Positions 49,601 to 59,252 of a DNA stretch of 64,000 nucleotides are shown piece by piece. The notes under the pieces were generated by a model. That model worked only from the letters and a program-made list of their open reading frames with translations, was not told where the DNA came from and searched no databases. A program made the position numbers and the translations under genes. Source of the stretch: Zhengitettix transpicula (lineage: Eukaryota; Arthropoda; Insecta; Orthoptera; Tetrigidae); contig CM073592.1 of NCBI GenBank assembly GCA_037074705.1, positions 51,010,129 through 51,074,128 of the forward strand, given 5' to 3'. The first letter of the stretch is position 1. Each line of letters begins with the position of its first letter.

Positions 49601-50072
49601 TTTCAAGATAGTAGTTTTATTTTTCATTTTCATCGTAGTCTGTATTCAAACTGTTCGCTCCTCAGACTTTTTAAATTATTTTATATTTATTCTTTCTTGT
49701 ATTCTATATAAATTGAGGTTAACTTTTTTATAATCGAAGAATGTCAAATAAAGCCTGCATTTTCATTTTTTTTTATCGTGACTTACAGATTTGTGTCGAG
49801 AACTACTGTCGACGACTGTCTCTCTGGATCCCGGTAGCGCGCGTCTGGCGCTCTATTCCGGTGTCTTGCAATTCGAACTGTCACGTAGTCTTCTGGAAAG
49901 GGCACGAAGACTCCCCTCCAATGCTTTGGAGCCGCTGCTGGAGGCCAGGGCTCTTCTGACTCAGGCTGTCATGGTTCTGGCGCCGGAACCCCGAGAATCG
50001 GCGGGAGGACGAATGGCGGAGTTGGTGCGTCTTTCCCTTCCAGAAGTCGAGAAACAATTGGCTCTCCTGTAG
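36005..50072 (+). CDS. SET and MYND domain protein, SmydA-8-like (gene B)
   Basis: Seven coding exons join in phase: 36005-36145, 39522-39940, 41290-41577, 42101-42271, 45233-45386, 48378-48549 and 49789-50072, giving 542 residues. The acceptor TGATGCAG abuts the ATG. The MYND finger spans 7-43 (C7, C10, C18, C21, C27, H31, H39, C43). Then come the SET N-part (GRHLIASRNTEAG), an internal zinc cluster (C92, C95, C107, C110, C115, C118, C133), the SET core EHSCAPN (250-256), GEHISTMY with Tyr291, the post-SET CxCxxC (C313, C315, C318) and PTELGT. A helical tail aligns with gene A (LTDSQLARKENLCRELL against LTDKQLSRKIELCHELL). The Asn of NHSC is Glu. The first CxxC of the zinc ribbon is stretched, so the 42271/45233 junction deserves checking. 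The donor after the MYND exon (GAG|GTTCTT) and that at 41577 (CAAG|GTTGGT) are weak. Gene B is the head-to-head paralogue of gene A. Confidence 0.9.
36627..36634. promoter_or_regulatory. CRE-like palindrome upstream of tRNA-Leu
   Basis: TGACGTCA stands 64 bp before the tRNA-Leu, followed by TTACGTCAC (36639-36647). The other tRNA-Leu copy has the same palindrome 95 bp upstream and an ACGTCAC site as well. A role is inferred only. Confidence 0.4.
36699..36782 (+). tRNA. tRNA-Leu(CAG), inside an intron of SmydA-8-like gene B
   Basis: Identical over its 84 nt to the copy at 18926-19009 (-): A box TGGCCGAGCGG, anticodon CAG in TTCAGGT, long variable arm and B box GGTTCGAATCC. It lies in the sense direction in the intron between the MYND exon (36145) and exon 39522. 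The first 10 nt or so after the gene (AATTATTTAT) are also shared with the other copy, and no T4 terminator follows closely. Confidence 0.96.
37775..39275. mobile_element. Palindromic insertion flanked by a 13-bp direct repeat, with nested Helitron
   Basis: AACTACCATCTGT occurs at 37762-37774 and 39276-39288, directly flanking this insertion like a target-site duplication. Inside it, inverted arms of about 55 bp lie at 37802-37857 and 39225-39279 (AGTTGATGAGCAGAA ... CCATAAACAGTCTCC in opposite orientations). The Helitron at 37881-39223 interrupts the centre. Without it the insertion would be only about 160 bp. The element class is unknown to me. Confidence 0.65.
37881..39223 (+). mobile_element. 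Non-autonomous Helitron
   Basis: It begins with TCTTATAAATAAAAATAAG immediately after A and ends in CTAG immediately before T, the A|T insertion rule of Helitrons. A GC hairpin (CCGGGCAACGCCGG) lies about 10 bp before the 3' CTAG, also as in Helitrons. The 1,343-bp body has no Rep/helicase ORF. It is built of degenerate tandem units of about 280-300 bp, marked by recurring (A)ACATG-AAAC--CGATGTTTGCG-like and AATAAATATTTTT-like motifs near 38069, 38343, 38632, 38935 and 39019. It lies in an intron of SmydA-8-like gene B. Confidence 0.75.
40037..40895. repeat. Inverted repeat (fold-back) of 50-bp arms
   Basis: Arms at 40037-40086 and 40846-40895 are inverted complements with 49 of 50 matches (shared core GTTCCGGTACGAAGTATTTA). 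Weaker similarity continues inward for about 15 bp. The 760-bp interior has no recognisable ORF. It lies wholly within the intron 39941-41289 of gene B. Near-identity suggests recent origin or gene conversion. Confidence 0.85.
42729..44044 (-). mobile_element. Mariner transposon, nearly full length
   Basis: The 1,316-bp element is bounded by inverted repeats of about 26 bp (CTGTGAACAAAAAGTAAGGT at the left; CTGTGATCAAAAAGTCAGGT read from the right), with TA after the right end and a degraded TT at the left. It encodes a DD34D mariner transposase on minus. It lies antisense in the intron 42272-45232 of gene B. The size is normal for mariner. Confidence 0.9.
42785..43850 (-). pseudogene. Mariner transposase with one frameshift
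   Basis: The start is probably the ATG at 43850 (MGDFVEQRT). The N-terminal frame runs to the VEDETRSGG region; near 43657-43665 the frame shifts by one base and continues as EEPSTSTDEGH to the stop at 42785. The remainder has a second helix-turn-helix (WTIRDLADSVGITFGSAQTI) and the full catalytic triad: D in ITGDETW, D in LDNAPCH, and D in SCDFW 34 residues later. Apart from the frameshift no stop or missing catalytic residue is visible, so the copy is young or recently inactivated. The enzyme family cuts and pastes the element at TA sites. Confidence 0.88.
44531..44798 (+). repeat. LINE-like 3' tail, copy 5
   Basis: A plus-strand copy runs from GCTCCTCTCCCGCCATCGG through GGGTAGGATCC to TGTCTACACCCAAAAAAA. 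It lies in the same intron as the mariner. Confidence 0.75.
45895..45938. repeat. (TA)n microsatellite
   Basis: About 22 TA units in an intron of gene B; a similar tract is at 46602-46648. Confidence 0.95.
48773..49155 (-). repeat. LINE-like 3' tail, copy 6
   Basis: A minus-strand copy in the last intron of gene B has its tail end at 48773 (GTGTAGGCAGGC). It has an internal deletion between GGGCCCCGGG and TTTGCTGTGGGG, and extends further upstream than most copies (GGCTTGTGAGAACC, GAGAGAGGACAAGGTACC). Confidence 0.7.
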
Positions 50073-52130
50073 AAAGGACTGTTCACTCTATATACAGTAA
50101 AGTAATCAGGTCACGTATCTCCATAATCTTTTCATGGTGTCAGGGCATTACATATAGGGATGAGAAATTTTCATCAATCGTTTGTATGGAAATTCGAATG
50201 TACAGAAAAATTTACTGTCCATCGTTTTAAACGTCAGTCAGGAAAAACTAAGAATGCTTTACTTATTCTTTAGGTCATCTCAATATAAAATCTTGCTCCC
50301 TTTGGGATCACCAGAATTAAAAAATTCATATTTCAGCGACGATAATCTGATTCAGAGCTGCGGGACACAGAATCCTTGACAAATACTCCATTCAGTCAAT
50401 TATGAGAGTGCGTTGAGCAAAGATCGAATGATTGACGTTTTTTTTAGTTTGTTGGCACACATTTAATTCTTATCCAAAACTCCATCAATTTCAGTGAGTT
50501 CAATAATTGTCATAAATACTCATAATTCACAGCAGAAAAATATTTAATAACTCGCAATTGAACTAGACTTAAAATAATTTGATTTATTTATAAAAACTTG
50601 TGCTCTAATCGGCCTAGTTAAATCAAGATTAGGGTTCAAAAACCTTTGAACAGTCAGTCAGAGGAAATTTTTTTCGTGATACACGTATTTTTCTTTTTAT
50701 GGATACGTAACCTTAATTATTTTTACTACTTTGATTACGATATCAGCGATTATAAATCCGTAAAATAGGTCCACAATGGGCAAAAATTTCCTTTAACCTC
50801 CCATCGATGACTGTATACACGGAAAACTTTTTCACATAGTCACTGAGTGATAACAATTTGTTTTCACTCAAGATTTAATACGCTTTTATCGAGATGCCCT
50901 GAAGACTACATTTAGAAAATCTTACTTTTAAGTCGAAAACTGGTTGACACGTTCTAATGTGTGTAAATGAGACATTTATCACATGATTTTTATTGTGTGA
51001 AATGACACTTCATCTGTTCAAGTGGCATATGAGATGAAAATAAGGTTATACTTTGCATTTCTTTACTATTTTTATTTAATCATGAAACATAATTTTCCTT
51101 TTATATTTTTAACATCCATATAATATGTAGTTACTATTCGTTGTAAAATTTGTTCACTTGTGCAATTTATGTTAGCAGGAGTACTGAATAATAGTAATTA
51201 CTAATAAAATATTAAATCGTCTGTAAAAATGAATTAATGTTGAAAGAAATTAAACATAGTTAAATAGGCTATTTAATTAATTTCTTGAGAGTGTAAACAG
51301 ACTAATGATTACTAATTGAATTAATGTTGATTAATATATTGTTTTTTAAACAGTGTAGACACCAGTTTTTGTAGAGTTAAAATAAATTCTTCCATTTCTA
51401 AAGGCACCATGCCATTTCAACACATTTTTCATCAGTAAAAATTTAAGTTTCAGAGAAAAAGATATGTTTTGAAACCATGCCACTATTTTTCCTGTAGATG
51501 TATCTAACAATTAACGTAATTAAATGACAATTTTCTTCGTCTTGATTGCCGGTGGTGGAGATACTTAGCCTTTACTTCGCTCAAACTGCTAAATAATCAA
51601 AATTTACTTTTAATAATTTAGATACTAAATCAATTAAATTTATTGAGATCCGCAGAACAGCTGTAACAATTTTTTTTGTGTGTAGTTGAACCGGTAACGC
51701 GCGTAATTTTTATTTTGGAATTATTTACGATCGGAAGAAAACCATCGCGGTATCGAAACTACACGTCCATAGACGTGTTTTAGAAACTTACATAAGAAAT
51801 TAGGAACTTGCCGAGCCGTATAAGTGTCGCCGAAGCTCTCCGTCACTTGGACATTGTACACTGTAGCCAACTCCGGGAGATAATTCCTATAAATCAAAAT
51901 TTTTAAAAAATCCAAACCATCACAAATTTTGTCACCAATAGTAAGTATCTAAAATAAAGTGATTGGAGGCGTTACTAAAATGCTCCAGATGGTGGGGCGA
52001 AATACGAGATCGAAACACAGATCTCCGAGAAGAAGTTGGTATTAAAACAGTTTTAGCAAAGAAAGTGTCGAAAATAAAATAGAATTGGAAAATAATTTGT
52101 ATGAAATGAACCGCAAAGGAGTAAATATAA
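50073..52130. other. Gene B 3' UTR and AT-rich intergenic DNA
   Basis: No further exon recognised. An open frame at 51721-51915 (-) has no family motif. Confidence 0.4.
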
Positions 52131-52590
52131 TTTTTTTTTAGAGTAACAGGCTACATGAGGAAAATCCACATGGTGGAAACTCCCTTTTAATAGCATAGGA
52201 AAGAATTTTAAAGGGGGGATGCTCGGCTTTTGTTTAAGGATTCTACCCGGAATTCGTCTAAAAGTGATGCTGGACAAACCCTAGAAAACCTGCAACAGGT
52301 AGATAGGGCATTCGGAATTTTTCCCACTCCATTCGGATGGCCGGAGAGGGGTTTGCTGTTGGGACGCAGCTTTTCCTTCTCCGTGCCTCGACCAGTTTAG
52401 GAGGCAGCTGACCGTCTGTTCCAATCGGAACAGCCGTCAACTTTTACCTTATTCTCAAGGTCTGCGACACCGGTGTCTCGGCTTGTGGGAACATTAGTTC
52501 AAAAACGGAGAGAGGAAAAGGCATCCCAAAAAGTAGCCCTCTACGTCTCTCCAGAAAGGTTCTGCCTGCGAGAGAACAGCTTTCACATGC
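52131..52590 (-). repeat. LINE-like 3' tail, copy 7
   Basis: The longest minus-strand copy begins with T-rich sequence at 52131 (the A tail), passes the GATTCTACCCGG motif and reaches GAACATTAGTTCAAAAACGG and CTCCAGAAAGGTTC. It is more diverged than the others. Confidence 0.7.
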
Positions 52591-54121
52591 TTAAGAAGTA
52601 TACAAAGATTATGGAACGAGTTTTTTTTAACATGACCAAGTCAGTTGGAAGTGTGAGTGTCAAGTAATAGTCATAGAGAAGAATTTAAACAGTCGCTAAT
52701 CTGAATTTGGAGAATTAAACGGAGTTACGATATAATTCCTGAGACATGGAGAACAAGATTGCGTCTGAGTTATTACCACGACGCCAACCTATAATTGTCC
52801 GAATGAGATGCCAACCAGGATCCCGAAAGCAGCAAGTTCTCCGCGTGTGAATATCGTCGAAATATTTTCTCCCACAAATACCCCTGATAAATTTATCTTA
52901 ATATATATATATATATATATATATACATAAATTTGTACAAATATACATTTTTACAGTTTTTACGTTAGGTTTTAATGCTTTTATGATGCATCTGTACGAG
53001 CTTAACACACTTTATACTTATCTTGTTTGACCACACGACACGCTTTATGATGGGGTCATATATATAAATGGCCTAAATAATCTTCAGTAAAAGCCATCAA
53101 CGCAACGCAGATACTAAAGATTACATAGGTAAATTGAACTTTATCACCCATTTTTCGGCTAACAACACATTAGAAGTCGGAGAGATTATAAGAGCATTGT
53201 TAATCTATCATAATGTATTCCAGTTGTTATGTTATTGCAAAATATGATTTTTATTTTTTTATCAAGCTGGAAAAATATGCAAAGGAAAATACCACTTCTC
53301 CGTATTAAATATCAGAACGGATAAAATATACGAGCTTGATGAAATGCACAAGAACTACGTCGTGATAGCTTGCTAGACAATTTTCACAGAAGAGAATGGT
53401 GTTGCAACCGGTAAATTGAACCTAATGTTCTAAAAACAATTTTGAATGCATGTTTCAAAATATTTGATTTTGTAGAACTACGCAACTCGGAGTTACATTT
53501 ACGATTTGTAGTTTCCCCTATATTTCAATGATTTAGGTTCTAGAGAAATTCTGATGTAACTAAATACGAGAACTAATTGATTGGATGTGAAACGAATAAA
53601 ATATTTATGATTTATTCCCTATGTTTTTAAAGAATTAGGAATAATTCACTCAGATATTTTTGGCTAGTTTGCGTTATAATGATGTAATTACGATTAAATT
53701 TCTGTTACATAAAATATAGGATACATAAAAATAGAATTTTCTTGAGAGGTATCAAGTTGTTTAATAATGTAAGTACTCATTTTTCTGTTGTACATATAAA
53801 ATAGTTGATATTGAATACAACTTTGTTTCAATAATTCTATAAGAACGCTTTTAGACAATTTTTCGATAAGTATATATGACATTTCTTCACAATGGAAATG
53901 TAACTTTCCAATATAAATTTTATAAGAAACCATTTTACAGTTTACCTAATAACATTTAAATACTAAAAATATAGACATGAAATTCAAATAATAGATGATT
54001 TTACGTATGGATTGGGGGTAGGGGGGTGATTGTGGGTTTTAAAGTCTGGTCAAATCACTAGACATAAAAAAGAACGTCTAAAGCCATTTTAAATTTCGGA
54101 AGGAAAATTAGGAAATAAATA
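52591..54121. other. AT-rich intergenic DNA
   Basis: A short (TA)n lies at 52902-52925. Nothing else is recognised before the GPCR stop. Confidence 0.45.
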
Positions 54122-57100
54122 TTATTGTTGTCCCGTGCGATGTTTCTCTTCTTCACCGCAAGGACCTCGCGGCACCATAAGCATCGGTCTTGGAGCATGT
54201 CCCTCCTGAACGGAATTACTCTTCCCCTCAGATTGTGATGCAGTATCCGGTTGACCATTTAAAAGACACATGCAAAGCATTCTCCGAAGGATACCTTGAA
54301 ACTTCCGATAAAGAGCTATAGTTTCATTAAAGAAGCAGTAGAGGAGAGGGTTTAGCAAGCAGTTCAAGAGATTCAACAAACTGAAGGTGTAGCGTACAAT
54401 GAAGAAGCTGTGGGGATCGTCACTGGCGGGGAAGAAATCGAGATTTATGATCCAACCCGGTAGCCGTAAGGCAAAAAATATCACCATCATCGCGATGATG
54501 CGTTTGAATGATCTGATATTACGCTCTGTCTGTCGAGACTTCACCTTTTTACCCATATGGGAAGCAGCAGTCGAAATTTTGGATTTTGAGTCTTCGCTCC
54601 CAGATTTGTCCTCGGCCGCGGAGATTTGGTTGTCCGAGACGATTGTGGTCGTGGTGTTTGGTCTCTTTCCAGAGCTGCTGCTGTCACCTCCATCAACGGG
54701 GTTGCTATCTGATGTGGTTCCAGCTCTGACAGGAACGTTATGGCATTTATTTGTTGACTTGTACGTAACGGGACGTCTCTTGCTCCAAATAAAACTTGCT
54801 ATTATTCCGTGAAGAACAAGGAATGCTAGTAATAGAGATATGAAAATAAAACCGAACAGTACCATGAAGTATATGTTGTGGGTGTCGTCAACCATGTAAC
54901 ACCGTTGAAGAAGTACGCAGGTAGAGATCATGCCTCTTTCGTCTATAATCAGGATCATCATAGATAATACCTGGTAGGTGGTCGCCATTGGCCCCGATAT
55001 ACCTGCAACAGAAATAATCTCGTAACGTAACCCAAGATCTCTAAATGTCTTGTAGTTAAGAACGAAATTTATTAGGGTAATAATTCTCCAAACATTCGAA
55101 CCAATGTAGCAAATGAGTTATAATACTATTTTATGGACTTTGTTTATACTCCCCTAAATTTTGGATTCTAAAAGGAAATATAAGAGAACATATCACAGTT
55201 CACAATTCATTTCATACTTTACATGCAATCAAAATTTAAGAGTCGTAGAATGAGTATGCAAAGGCAATATCAAGAGTGGGCAGTTTTGTAGTATACGTTA
55301 TATGGGCAGTACGTGAATTTTATCCCCAAACTGGATTTTCTTCACTTTTATTAAATTTCTAATTTGATTTGGCCGACCTCCCGTGGTATAGGGGTCAGCG
55401 TGACTGTCTCGCATCACAGAGGTCCCGGGTTCGAGGGAATGGATGTTTGTGTGCGTGAGAGAAACTCTCGTCAAATCAGGTCCCCGACAAAGCAAAATGA
55501 GTTCCTTTAATTAGTCGCTAATGGCCTGAGCTGTTGATAAATCAATATATAACTTAATTTTAAATAATAGTCAACATAATTTTATTTGTACTAAAATTTA
55601 ATTTAGTTCGAAATCAACCAGGTAATCTAAAGATTTAATGACGAAACGCGTGATTATATAAGCGGTAAATTAATAGAATATTTTTTTATATTTATCTGAG
55701 ATCAGTTGAATCAATAAATGAATAAAACCGCCAACATGACAACATGAAGAAAAAAACAATTTAATACAAAATATCACAACGATTCATTATTTTTTTGGAA
55801 CTACCTGAGGTGTAGTGAAACAATTTTTTTATGAATATATTTTATTTTAATAATATATATATATACATATATATACTATATATATACTATATAAATACAT
55901 ATATATATATATTATTTCAATCAAAGCTTGTGGTTTTCTTGCTCAATCCAAGCTAGGTAGTAGAGGTGCAGTTCGATAAGTAAAACTGAGGATTGGTGCC
56001 AAGAGATCAGAGGACGATAGGTCATGAAGGAACAGCCTGGTGATAGAAAATATGGATGAGTGTTTGCTGAGGAACAGAGTCAAAGAGGTGATAATGGAGT
56101 ATTGAAGGATAGATGAGGTGCGAAATAGCTGTGGGAACGTCACTGTTCGGCAGAGGGAGAACCATCCCTGTTCATTGCGGCAAAAAAATTAGCAGACCAC
56201 CTTCATTTGGAGAGGATGTGCAATAATTCCTCATACCTCACTCATTTTTACCATCGTACAGTCAATAGCAATGTAAGTGATGAGACAGTTCCGATTCACA
56301 TAATCGGAAACCAAAATCAAATGATTGTCTGCAGACACCTCATTTCTCATTCTGCTGACAACATACCATGACGACCTGATAACCTTGTTACGGCATGTAA
56401 CATTAATCCGCAGTTCTTAGGATTGGACCGTTTGTTTCACCAGAGCTGAAAGTGTGTAATTGTGAGTGAAAGTCTTACCGACGGCCATTCCCCAGATGAC
56501 GAAAAGGCTCACAGCACAGACCCTAGCGCTAGGTTCACGTCTGCCTGGTCGCATTGCCAGGAGACTGTGGTAGCGATCTGCAGCAACCAGACCCAGAGTC
56601 AGAGAGATGGCAAGAGCACCTACACCTTGAACGAAGGGCATGGCGGAACACATCACTTCACCAAGTATCTGAAATGAAAAAGATTCATGAGCGAGAGTAA
56701 CTTGATCGATACTCGTTTGCTGCAGTGATTAAGTGCTGGTTGCCTTCATCTGAAGATAGTCAGCTGAGTAATAACCACGGCGATAAAACTTGTGGTTTTT
56801 TAATCGTTGACAATTTTAACAAGAAAATGATTGCGAACCTGTGGTCCAGATGCAACATCAATCCCATCCGATTCCACGATGCCAAATCTGTTGAAGCTAA
56901 TTCAGAACGTCGAATATTAAAATCACTCCGTTATCTCATAACGGCACATCTAATGCCCTACAGGATTTTACGTACGTAAGACGCGTATCCTTGCTGGAAA
57001 CTGGAGTACTCAAGTTTTGACGATTTCTACGAGGGGGAAACAAATTTTGGACTTGGTTATGGCAATACTGCCGGAAGCTCCTGTTTTCAAAATTAAATAA

Positions 57101-59252
57101 TTTTATAAAATAATAATTAATAATTTTTATTACAAAACTTTGGAATGATTAAAAACCACTGGGCATATATACTTTAAAACATAAAAAAACAATAGATTAG
57201 CCATAAATAAACATCAGCCAATTTTAAATAAGAAAAAAGAATTAATTAATTAAAATACAACGTTTCATCGCTTAATTTGCGACCTCATCAGGTTCAAGTT
57301 TAGAACTACAAAAAGAACAAAAGATGATTTTCTAAGAAACAATTTGGCAGATAACGTAAAATATAAATTGCTTTTGTAATGTTTAATTTATATATTGTTG
57401 TAATTTCAAATTCTAAAATGTTTCCATGTTGTGATTTTACTGGTCGCTCTCATTTTAAATTGTACATTTCGGCCACTACAGTCAACATAGAATGACCTGT
57501 CCATCAAAATTTTGTAAGTCTAATACAATTTATATTTTTTATCTGCCATAAAATGTTATTCTGTTAAATGACAATTGTTTTGTTATTTTTTGTTATTTTT
57601 GTAGTTTTAAACTTGAACCTGATGAGGTCGCAAAATAAGCGATGAAATGTTGTAAAGTTAATTAATTAATTATTTTTTCTGACTTTAAATTGGCTGATGT
57701 TTATTTATTTATTAGTTTTCTCAATAGTCAGAATACATATTTGTATATATCAATATATTAGTCATTAAATTTAAAATTATTGATTTTTAATATTATACTT
57801 TACTTTATGTACTAAAGCTGACATGAAAGTATGGTAAATATCGATATAAGTAAATAATACTGGAAATTTGTACTTGCCCATTGTATATTTTCATTTGAAA
57901 GATTTGCAATATTCGACATGGTAGAAAAGACCCCGTTGATGAGATCACTCGCCGCCATAGAGCCAAGGCAACATTTTAGCATGAGTCTGTTCTTCCTATA
58001 AATTTCAGATAAAAGAGTACTTCAATAAAATTATACAAACTTCGCAAATCCGTTATTCTGTCAAGTCAAAGTAACCACAACATAATGAAGTGCTCATGGG
58101 TGTAACGAACAAAAATGAAATTGGTTACTCTGTAGGCAGGATCCAATACCGGAAGAGAAATTAGCTGACGCATACGGATATATATTGGAACGATTTGTCT
58201 GTGTCAACGTGCATTGTCGAGCGCTTTACGGTTGTTGTTGTTGGGAAGCCATTATTTTAGAAAGTGAACCTTGGTAAGCGATGATGCGAGAAATAAATAT
58301 ATGTCTGGAGAGAATATGACTCACCTTGGTGTTCTCAAAGTCGAAATTAATTAAAGACGAACAGAATTTTCAATAAGTATTCAGACTCTGGAACTAATTC
58401 TCTTAATTTCCACTGGAAATGTTGACGTAATATTTTTCCAACCACGATTATCTGCTCATTATTAAATGGAAAATGTAAATATATTACAACAGTATAATTC
58501 TGAATAAACGACAACACTTTTATAATATTTCAAAACCATGTATCGATAAAATAAATTTATTGTTTTTTGTCAAATTAAATCTATTGTTAACGAAATGGTG
58601 GTGACTATAAAATGTAAGTAGTAAAAATAATTAATAAAATTATTCGCAATGGTGTGTTTACCTGGTGAAGACGATGTACATCATGTACGCGTTCACCAAA
58701 GACGACAGAAGTCCCAGTGCGGAGAAGAAAACAAAAAATACTACTCTTTCGGGAAATTTGAGATTCCAGCTGACGTAGTCGACATGTACGATGACTCCAG
58801 GTGGATGAGGCGGGCACATCTCAGTTATCTTCAGTAAAATACAATTAAGTGTAATTGAGGTAACGTGCTCACGTATCGAGAATTGTCTATATTGAAATAA
58901 TACTAAGAAAGTCCATATTCATGAATTATTCATACCACAGTATCGTTATTCGGGGTGTTAGAGCTCGAGCCGTTGGAATCCGAATTTTGTCCGACAATTT
59001 GATTTGAAGTTATGAAGCTGAAAGAAAAAACACGTAGGTGTCAAAATAATTTATCTTTCAGAAATGCCACATCTTTAGAATGTGACATTCATATATACAT
59101 AATAACAGAATCGAATTACAGTGGTGATTTATTTAAACCTCATACCTTTTTTGTAGATTGGGATTCCATAATAGGGCTCCGGTTTTCTCTGGAACGACCA
59201 CGAACATAACCAGAACGAACCAGAATAATATATTGTTGACCCTTGAGAATGA
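54122..59252 (-). CDS. Second class A GPCR, peptide-receptor-like, N-terminus incomplete
   Basis: Six exons join in phase on minus: 59252-59146, 59017-58936, 58828-58662, 57995-57878, 56668-56479 and 55002-54122, about 514 residues. No ATG is assured in the first exon listed, so an upstream exon is probably missing. The N-terminus has a hydrophobic signal-like stretch and an Asn/Ser-rich part with NGS and NDT sites. TM1 has the LVNAY Asn, TM2 the AASDL Asp, and the first extracellular loop IQWILGEVMC with conserved Trp and Cys. TM3 ends in DRY, the third intracellular loop is long and Ser/Thr-rich, TM6 reads FFALRLPGW and TM7 NPLLY. The 57878/56668 intron uses a GC donor (TGG|GCAAGT), supported by the exact W-x-LGE-x-x-C junction. 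Arg stands where the TM6 toggle Trp is expected. Ligand and orthologue are unknown. Confidence 0.85.
55375..55552 (+). mobile_element. tRNA-headed SINE candidate
   Basis: An A-box-like TGGTATAGGGG (55384) and a B-box-like GGTTCGAGG (55429) are about 45 bp apart and resemble an Asp/Glu-type tRNA head (GTGGTATAGGGGTCAG). No acceptor stem closes. The body continues to GATAAATCAATATATAA. It lies in an intron of the second GPCR. Confidence 0.55.
55849..55913. repeat. (TA)n-rich microsatellite
   Basis: TA runs interrupted by TACATATATATAC. Confidence 0.9.
57203..57708. mobile_element. Fold-back MITE-like element of about 506 bp
   Basis: Arms of about 107-110 bp at 57203-57310 and 57601-57708 are inverted complements. 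Both contain, in opposite orientation, AACATCAGCCAATTT, AATTAATTAATT and CGACCTCATCAGGTTCAAGT. The 290-bp centre has no recognised ORF. A related single arm is at 21228-21315. It lies in the intron 56669-57877 of the second GPCR. Confidence 0.8.
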
